Below, one piece after another: positions 57,563-64,000 of a stretch of 64,000 nucleotides of DNA. The notes beneath the pieces were generated by a model. The model was given only the letters and a program-made list of their open reading frames with translations. It searched no databases and had not been told where the DNA came from. The stretch is taken from positions 673,001-737,000 of the forward strand of contig QVRM01005925.1 in assembly GCA_003439945.1 (NCBI GenBank). The letters are read 5' to 3'. The stretch comes from Dermanyssus gallinae. Lineage: Eukaryota; Arthropoda; Arachnida; Mesostigmata; Dermanyssidae. Position numbers and translations under genes: made by a program. Position 1 is the stretch's first letter; each line of letters opens with the position of its first letter.

Positions 57563-59050
57563 TGCAACACGCATATCTATATAATGTCCGCGTCCAGCGG
57601 GCGACAATCGACCCGTACCCGAGGGCCGACGGACACGGCCAAGTATTTTTTTCGCATGCTTTCTCTACGAGGCAACGCTTCCGCTGCCGCATAGCCTTCG
57701 CATATAGTATAGCCAATATGGACGGGGGCAACAGACGGAGAAACTATCTTTCGGTGCGCGTCATACGTGTCACAGCGGCCTGGCAGAACCTGGCAGGGAT
57801 GCGGCAATGTGACGCTAGGCTGAGGCCGCACATATTCTCGCCGGCACAGCTTAATTATATGAGCAGCCTTCGCTAATGGTACTTTGGGTGGCCGCGCTGC
57901 CATGGGCATGGGTATGGGCATCGCCGGTAGAGCCGGTAGCCAGAGGGCAAACTCTTCATGTGTTCACCCGTTGGTTTGTCGCTCGTTCGGCGTGTCGTGG
58001 CGGCGGCCGCCGCCGATGTCCTTTCTCGTAACTGGGCAGCTTTGACTGGCAAACTGGCAGGCTGGTTGGTCGGCCGGCCGGCCGTTTGCCAGAAAAATGC
58101 GCTCATCTTCAAGTCTGCACTGCGCTGATGGTCCACTCGGGCTCCGGCTCCGACCCCGGTGTCTGGCCGCGTTGGCGGGCGCCGCCCGCAGCGGCAGGGG
58201 CAGCAGGGGCAGCAGCAGCATGCCTATAGGGGCGCGGCGCGTATGCAGCTGTGTATAGGGCCTGTCTGGCTGTAGGGGCGTATCTGTGGTTTTCTCTGCC
58301 ACAAGACGCCAAAGCCAGACGCAGGTCCTTTCTGGGACATTTGCGTACGCGAAGCTAGCGGGCGACGAGCGAACGAGCGAGCGACTGTTCGTCTCAATGG
58401 CATAGCAACAGGACCACGAGCACAGGACTTTGAATGAGCTGCCGTATCCATCGTCTCTCTTTCTTTCTTTCTCGCTCTCGCTCTCTCTCTCTTTCTTTTT
58501 TTATATCTTTCTCTCTCGTGCTTTTTCTATGTCTATCTCTAGGTCGGTTTGCACGCCTTTTTTGGGAGCCCTCTTGTGTGGACGGAGCGTTGTTGCAGAG
58601 GCGTCTAGGGCAACAGACGTCAGGGTGGCAACATACGCAAGTCCCACATAGAGAAAGAGATGGAACGAAAAAGCCGCACGCCGACATCCGAATCGAAAGG
58701 CGTAGAGGGGGGGGGGGGGGCGTAGTCCGCGAACGCAGCAACTTCAGAGACTTGCGTTCATCTTCAGAGATTGGACTTTGGTGACTGGGAGCTTGCCAGA
58801 AAACCTACACGGATGGTGGCGAGACAGAAAAAGGCGGCAAGCGAAAGAGAGGCAAATATATAGATATATATATATAGAGTGAGAGATAGAAAGGACCGGC
58901 GGAGAGAGAACGCGTGCAGGAAAAGACACCCAGTTGGCATGTCGCCATTGCCTCTGACCTGTTGTGTTTGACGCCTCAATCCGAATCAGTCTTTCTAGTC
59001 TCTGTTTCGCTCAGCGAAGGACGCGGCAAAGTAGCAACGCTTAAAGCAAC
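57563..59050. other. GC-richer, CpG-rich segment with simple repeats, possible host regulatory region
   Basis: Compositionally distinct from the transposon-rich part: GGCGGCGGCCGCCGCCG near 58000-58016, GCAG/GGGGCAG repeats (58190-58220), a CT/TTTC-rich tract (58455-58522), and a run of at least 12 G (58709-58721). Open frames are low-complexity and on both strands. It could be the 5' region of a host gene, but no splice-supported exon can be shown. Confidence 0.35.
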
Positions 59051-60677
59051 GTGTAGAGTTCGGTATTAGAGAAAGGTTTGCACGTTCACCAGCACTAGTT
59101 AATTCCCACTAATGGAGTTTGAAGTTGAATTCTAGTTTTAGCTATACGCGCTTGGCGGACTCGCATGCACCCCCCGCTCCCTGGACGTATAATACATGGG
59201 AAGCGATGATGAATTTTAACCTGCATTTTGCGAGAGATAGAGGTGGATCATGAGCTGTTTTGTTTCCGCATAATCGGTTTGACAGGATTGGAGGGTCCAA
59301 GGTCGATTGAGACTAGGCCATGTCGCAAATCAAGTACTGGTATTTACAAGCGTACAGTAAGAGTAACTATCTATGAATGTATTCAAGTATACTTAGTATT
59401 TATTTTACCCAAACATTGGTAGTTAGTAGTTTGTATATTTCACAACGTGAGAAAGACATACGGTCTTACAATATTAAATTGTCTTTGGTGAATGATAAAG
59501 GCACTCCATAAATATCGAATATTAAAAAAGTCTGGCTTCACACAGGTGTAGTAATGGTACCACAATAATCGGCATATTAGAGAGCAATTTTTTCTGCAAA
59601 CCTTATTTTCATAATTGAATGCAAATAGACGGCGCACTGTTAATTGCTAATTTTTTGAAATAAAATAATTTGCCCTCTCTGCGCACATCTCTAAGGAAAG
59701 TACTGCCGATGTGCTCTTTAGATGTTCTAAAAAATGCTTAGCATAGCCGTCTTTTAGCCTGTCTAGGCATTTCAAATCATGGCTTAGGGTCAAATTTGGT
59801 GCTGCTGTAGGAAGACATCAGGCTGCTACAGAGAGTACTTTGATCATATAACTACTTTTTAGAGCTGTTTTTAAATTAATAGCATATGTATTACCTAATG
59901 ACGACATTGCACGCGACATTGCAAACGCTTTTGTTCGTATTTTTTAATATATCTATTAAAATATAATCAAGGGGGGCACTTAGGCGCCTAGATACACAAA
60001 GTGGCTGATTGTGGGAAGAGCGTGGCTCTCCATATACGGTACGCGATGATTCCCAGCCGCATCTGACTCTCCTCTGCCACATGTACGATCTTTGAATTTT
60101 CGGCCTTTATCTCGAGCCGTTTTTTGCATTTTTGTTGAGTTTAAACTGGAAATGACTACATCGCTTCGTTGTGATGGCTAAATCATCAGCACAACGGCAT
60201 AATGGGCTTTAAAGACACCCAATAGATATTTGAGTGCATCTGCATATAACACAAAACGGAAAGGCACTGATCTGAGATTCTCTGAGCTATGCCAATTGTT
60301 TTGCGTCACGGGTTATCGTGCCTAGACGTTTTTTTACCTGAATTATATTGCACGCTAATATATCATGAAGGCTAAAAATTCGCCTGTTATGCTGAACCTT
60401 ATTCGCAGCGTATCTAGTAGTCGGTTTCTTAGTAAGGCTGGCAGTCGAGAGCAGTTTGAAACGACGTCGATAAGAGCAGCATAAGTAATTTCGTTATCAG
60501 AAAAGCGAATGGCTACATGATATCAAACAAATGCAATTGCTTTGTTTGTCTGCTCATAGTGTCGGCTTCCTTAAGAAGGGTGTTTTTCTATGCTAGAGTG
60601 TTATCAAGCGACGGTAAACAACGAGAATAGTCTTCTTAAAGTACGGATTCTGTCTGACTAGCTATGGCCTTGTAGCC
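59051..60677. other. unassigned stretch
   Basis: AT-rich, no supportable gene, RNA or transposon. Confidence 0.45.
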
Positions 60678-61047
60678 TTGAGTAGGCTGATTTGAGTCGA
60701 AACCCCTGGGAAGGTGATGTCGCAAGTTGCTAGGCTATCTCTGAGGGTCGCCTTGTATCATGTCGCAAACATTTCCATATATATATATACGGGACATGAT
60801 ACATTACATATATACAAATGGAAATTCATACGACACATACACAAGGCGACCCTCATAGATAGCTTAGCAACTTGCGACATCACCTTCGCAGGGATTTCGA
60901 CTCAAATCAGCCTACTCGAGGGTTATTCTTTGATTTAGGTTTGTTTCCATCTATAGGTGATGTCGCAAGTGATTGGTAAGCTTGCAGTAGCAAGGTAAAT
61001 CTCTGAGGGTCGTCTTGTATCATGTCGCATACATTTTCATTTGTATA
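60678..61047. repeat. foldback repeat with three copies of a ~95-bp unit
   Basis: The left arm 60678-60776 and right arm about 60824-60920 are inverted copies (GGTGATGTCGCAAGTTGCTA, ATCTCTGAGGGTCGCCTTGT and outer GAGTAGGCTGATTTGAGTCG blocks) around a TA-containing centre. A third, shorter copy in the same orientation as the left arm follows at about 60953-61047. No coding capacity; a MITE-like foldback family. Confidence 0.85.
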
Positions 61048-61149
61048 TATATAATGAGGCGATTTTTAAGGAGCCAAAAATTAGAGGCGCAACAAATCTA
61101 CATAAAATTGTGTGTTAAAAACAAGATCATGTAATCTAAAGTAGTAAAG

Positions 61150-62110
61150 ACGTTACGAACTTGCTTATGATGATCAAAAAGTATCCGAAACACTGTGTAT
61201 GCATAGTACCGTCGTTTTTCTGACGGACATGAATAAGCTGGAGATGACCCCCGTTTGGAAAAGTTGCCGACGTCGATAACATAGGAAAGCGTTGAAAAAA
61301 AGTTGTGATATCGTACTCAAAAATCGCCGAGTTACTGCAAGGGAGATAGCTAAGGAATTAAAGATCTCTTATAAATCAGTTGTAACAGCATTGACGAATA
61401 CTTTATGTGTTAGAAGACTGCCAACGAAGTTTGTTCCAAAAATATTGAATTTCCAGCAAATTAACGCCCGCCGGGTAATAGATGAATTGAACTTTCAGGC
61501 GAGATCAGATGACCCTGGATTGCTTCAGACAGTAATGACAGGCGGGAAGTCATGGTTATATCGTTACGACATTAAGACTAAAGCCCAATCCTGCCAGTGG
61601 TGCCTCGAAAGAGAGAGTAGATTTAAGAAATTCAGACAGAGCAGATCTAACGCCAAGGTTCTTTTGACGGTTTTTTCGACTACAAGAGAGTCATCCTCTA
61701 TAATTTCCTGCCACCTGGTTCTACAGTCAATAAGGAATACTAACGCGAAAGAAGATTGCGCGAAAAGGTCCGGTGCAAGAGGCCTGAACTCTGGGCAATC
61801 GTTACGAATTTCAGATTAGTTTATGAAAAATTCGATTTTGAATTTCCCGTAAACTCCCCATTTGCCGGACCTGGCTCCTTACGACTCTCTCATATTCCCA
61901 CGGATGAACACGTTTGAAAGGACAACGTTTTGAGAAAAAAGAGGATAATAGGGAAAATTCGCAGGCGCAACTTAACTCGTTTCCGACAGACTCATTTAAA
62001 ACTGTTTCAAAGAGTGGAAAAAAAGCTGGCACAAAATAAATATAATTGGAATATATTACAGCGACCAAAAGTAATTTTGAAGAAAACGAAATTACTTTAG
62101 AAGATTAAAC
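61150..62110 (+). pseudogene. mariner transposase remnant
   Basis: Frame 61292-61819 carries VLKNRRVTAREIAKELKIS (helix-turn-helix) and FVPKILNFQQ, then VMTGGKSWLYRYDIKTKAQ, KVLLTVF and a degraded EFLPPG-like block. The first catalytic Asp (usual GDE/GDK) is replaced by Gly (GGKSW). The second and third catalytic blocks are lost or frameshifted; a PDLAPYDSLIFP-like trace is at about 61868-61905. Ends of the element are not clear. Closer to the mariner group of the copy at 30.8-32.1 kb than to the cecropia-like pair. Confidence 0.8.
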
Positions 62111-62983
62111 AAATATTTTATTCAAACATTTGTATTAGAACTCGTATATACATATATGCAGGGTCTTCTAGAACCGCGGATTTACTGAAGAAATGTCAGA
62201 ATAAAAATCTTGGTACAACCATTTTTGGCCCTCGTTCCATTGGAAAGCATTCTTTTTATGTCGAGTTGTACTAAACCTCAATGTTTGTTGGGCGGATTCT
62301 GGGATATCAGTGCGTTATGTGATACATTGTGATAACAGACAACATGGACAAATACATTTGCCGGCGGGCTATGTCGGTCCAATATGAAAAAAAATATATA
62401 TATATATAAAACGTTGAGCTGTTTATTTGAGTCGCTCCATATAGATAGCACGTTGAGAGCGAGATTGGAAGAGGATTCACATGGCAGCGGCGAACGTTTA
62501 CCGACATCTTCGACCCCCGCTGTCGCTAACGGGCCGCTCCAGCGCGCGTCCAGTTTGAAGACGTTAGCTAGCGACTTCCGGGTTGTCGAAGTGGCGCAAA
62601 CCCGAACAACACAGCAAGCGCGCGAATGCAAGTGAGGCGAGAGCGACGGCGTGTCATGAGCCCCACCACCGCCACCCCTGACGCTGTTCATGGCGTTCAT
62701 GGGGTGCGCCCGTCCCGGCTCGGTAGCGCAACTCGCGTTTACTTTCTTCTACCGTATTCGGTGGCGTCGTATATGGTACGTATAGTTGTTGCAGTGGCAG
62801 TAGTATTACTATATAAACTGCAGCAGCAGCACCAGTAGTTGTAGTAGTAGGAGGCGCCGGACGGCAAGACACTTCGACCAAACATCGGGAGGAATTTTAA
62901 TTAATTCGGCAGCGGTGCGGTATTAGCATGGGCTGCTTGCTGCAGACGGTGGTAACGCCAAAGCTGCCGAAGATGTCGTCAAC
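62111..62983. other. unassigned, GC-richer toward the right
   Basis: Small frames on both strands without domains; a short TA run at 62395-62406 and CAG repeats near 62819. Possible host gene flank. Confidence 0.35.
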
Positions 62984-63019
62984 GACGACGACGACGACGA
63001 CAACAACAACGACCACCCC
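62984..63019. repeat. ACG/ACA triplet repeat
   Basis: (ACG)n then (ACA)n. Similar in kind to 57497-57562. Confidence 0.85.
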
Positions 63020-64000
63020 CCGAACCCCGTTTGCGATGACGAGGGAACGCGGGTGAGGGCGGGAGGGCGGTGGGGGTGAATCGCCGGTCCGTTGCTGACG
63101 GCTCGCAAGGGCGACAGTTTGAGGCGACTGCAATCCGCTCGAGCGGGCTACGCTATTCTTCAGGGCACCGTTGCTTCGCTCATGCATACTCGTGAGCTCT
63201 TACTAAACTAAACGAACCTCACTAACTACATAATAAACGAATTAATTAGCTAGCAGCCGCCGCCGCCGCCGCCGATAACTATCTAGAGACCCTCTAGCGA
63301 CTAGTTGTGTGCGCGTTGTACCGCAATGCTATCAGACTGTGGATGGACTGTGACGATAGACTGTGCTCTCGTTCGTGCTATGCTGCTCGCAAGCGATGAC
63401 AGAAAAAAAACAAGACCACCACAACAATAACGATGACTCAACAGGGGGTTCATTAAGTGGCGTCCGACCCCAATTCGTGATTCAGGCTACGTCCGTATGG
63501 CATCGCCACGTAACGCCGACCGACCGTTTTGTTCGCCGTTGCACTTCGCCTCTCACGTAACGTCAAATTCGGCAACGTAACGGCAAAACAGGGAGAACGC
63601 TCGAATGTTTGCCTACGCAAACGCCGACAACCACCCGCATTCTATAACCGGCGCTCAATCTAATCTTATAAATGAAAAGCGTACCTTAGGCCTTCACCGT
63701 AAGAGGCCGCAAATACATTTGCGGAAGACGGAAGCTATCAATTAGTAAGTTTCGCCGTGGGAGTCGATTGGCTGCAGCACACGTAATACCATGTCGTGGC
63801 CAAACCTCTAGAGTTTGTCACACGCAGGTGAAAGACTTTCAAAAACAATTTCTGAGAGCCGCTCTGCGTGTTTTCGAGCTTACGATTACATCCATATTAG
63901 GCTACGCACAGCTTTAGTAGGGTGTGTAGCTATCTTTTGGCGGCAAATTTTGTGCAGCTAGAAAAGTGGTTCGTACATGAAGCGTGTTCTCTGCCTGTCG
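63020..64000. other. possible host 5' region, no callable gene
   Basis: Includes a (GCC)6 run near 63257-63275 and CpG-containing sequence. Open frames are short. Nothing can be assigned without transcripts. Confidence 0.35.

Noticed and set aside
58430..58784. Serine/leucine/phenylalanine-rich open frames over the CT tract
   Set aside because: Simple-sequence artefact of the (CT)n/(TTTC)n tract; both strands are open.

Overview
This is an intergenic, repeat-dominated piece of a eukaryotic, almost certainly invertebrate animal genome. Mariner and Tc1 transposons, R2-type and R1/CR1-type non-LTR retrotransposons, tRNA-derived SINE-like sequence and dozens of (TA)n arrays are the typical content of arthropod DNA; I favour an arthropod, with no confident order or species. 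There are no bacterial operons, no CRISPR array, no rRNA, and no host gene that I can call with confidence.

Layout. 0-6 kb: non-coding, with a 21-bp minisatellite and three long (TA)n arrays. 6.0-9.96 kb: an R2-type retrotransposon with an uninterrupted 1088-residue ORF (two C2H2 fingers, reverse transcriptase, restriction-like endonuclease), with (TA)n directly on both sides. 11.3 kb: a tRNA-like SINE. 12.6-17.3 kb: a two-ORF CR1/Jockey-like element (PHD-like finger and SGNH esterase-like ORF1; APE endonuclease plus RT ORF2), broken by a nonsense codon and frameshifts, again between (TA)n tracts. 17.3-18.46 kb: a 1.1-kb foldback element. 20.7-25.1 kb: minus-strand fragments of restriction-like-endonuclease retrotransposons, plus a defective Tc1 copy. 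25.4-27.1 kb: a very old APE-type retroelement. 28.1-29.7 kb: a second, fuller Tc1 copy with long inverted repeats. 30.8-32.1 kb: a nearly intact mariner with TA duplications. 32.2-37 kb: APE-type retroelement pieces, one with a long open RT frame (34.1-36.0 kb) and an R1-like remnant.

39.05-42.5 kb: a second intact retrotransposon of a different restriction-like-endonuclease lineage (LDD catalytic core). Its two ORFs overlap as ATGA, suggesting termination-reinitiation. 43-50 kb: mostly unassigned, with decayed retroelement tails. 50.1-50.6 kb: a GC-rich island between (TA)n arrays. 52.5 kb: two perfect hairpins. 53.6-55.9 kb: two cecropia-like mariners head to head. 57.4-64 kb: a GC-richer segment with triplet repeats that could belong to a host gene's 5' region, plus a foldback repeat (60.7-61.0 kb) and a dead mariner (61.2-62.1 kb).

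The organising theme is (TA)n. DNA transposons that need TA (Tc1, mariner, foldback elements) sit in or next to these arrays, as expected. More surprisingly, two non-LTR retrotransposons and a GC-rich structured island also begin and end at them. The best candidate for something undescribed is the intact R2-type element with (TA)n at both ends, followed by the intact LDD-core element with its ATGA junction.
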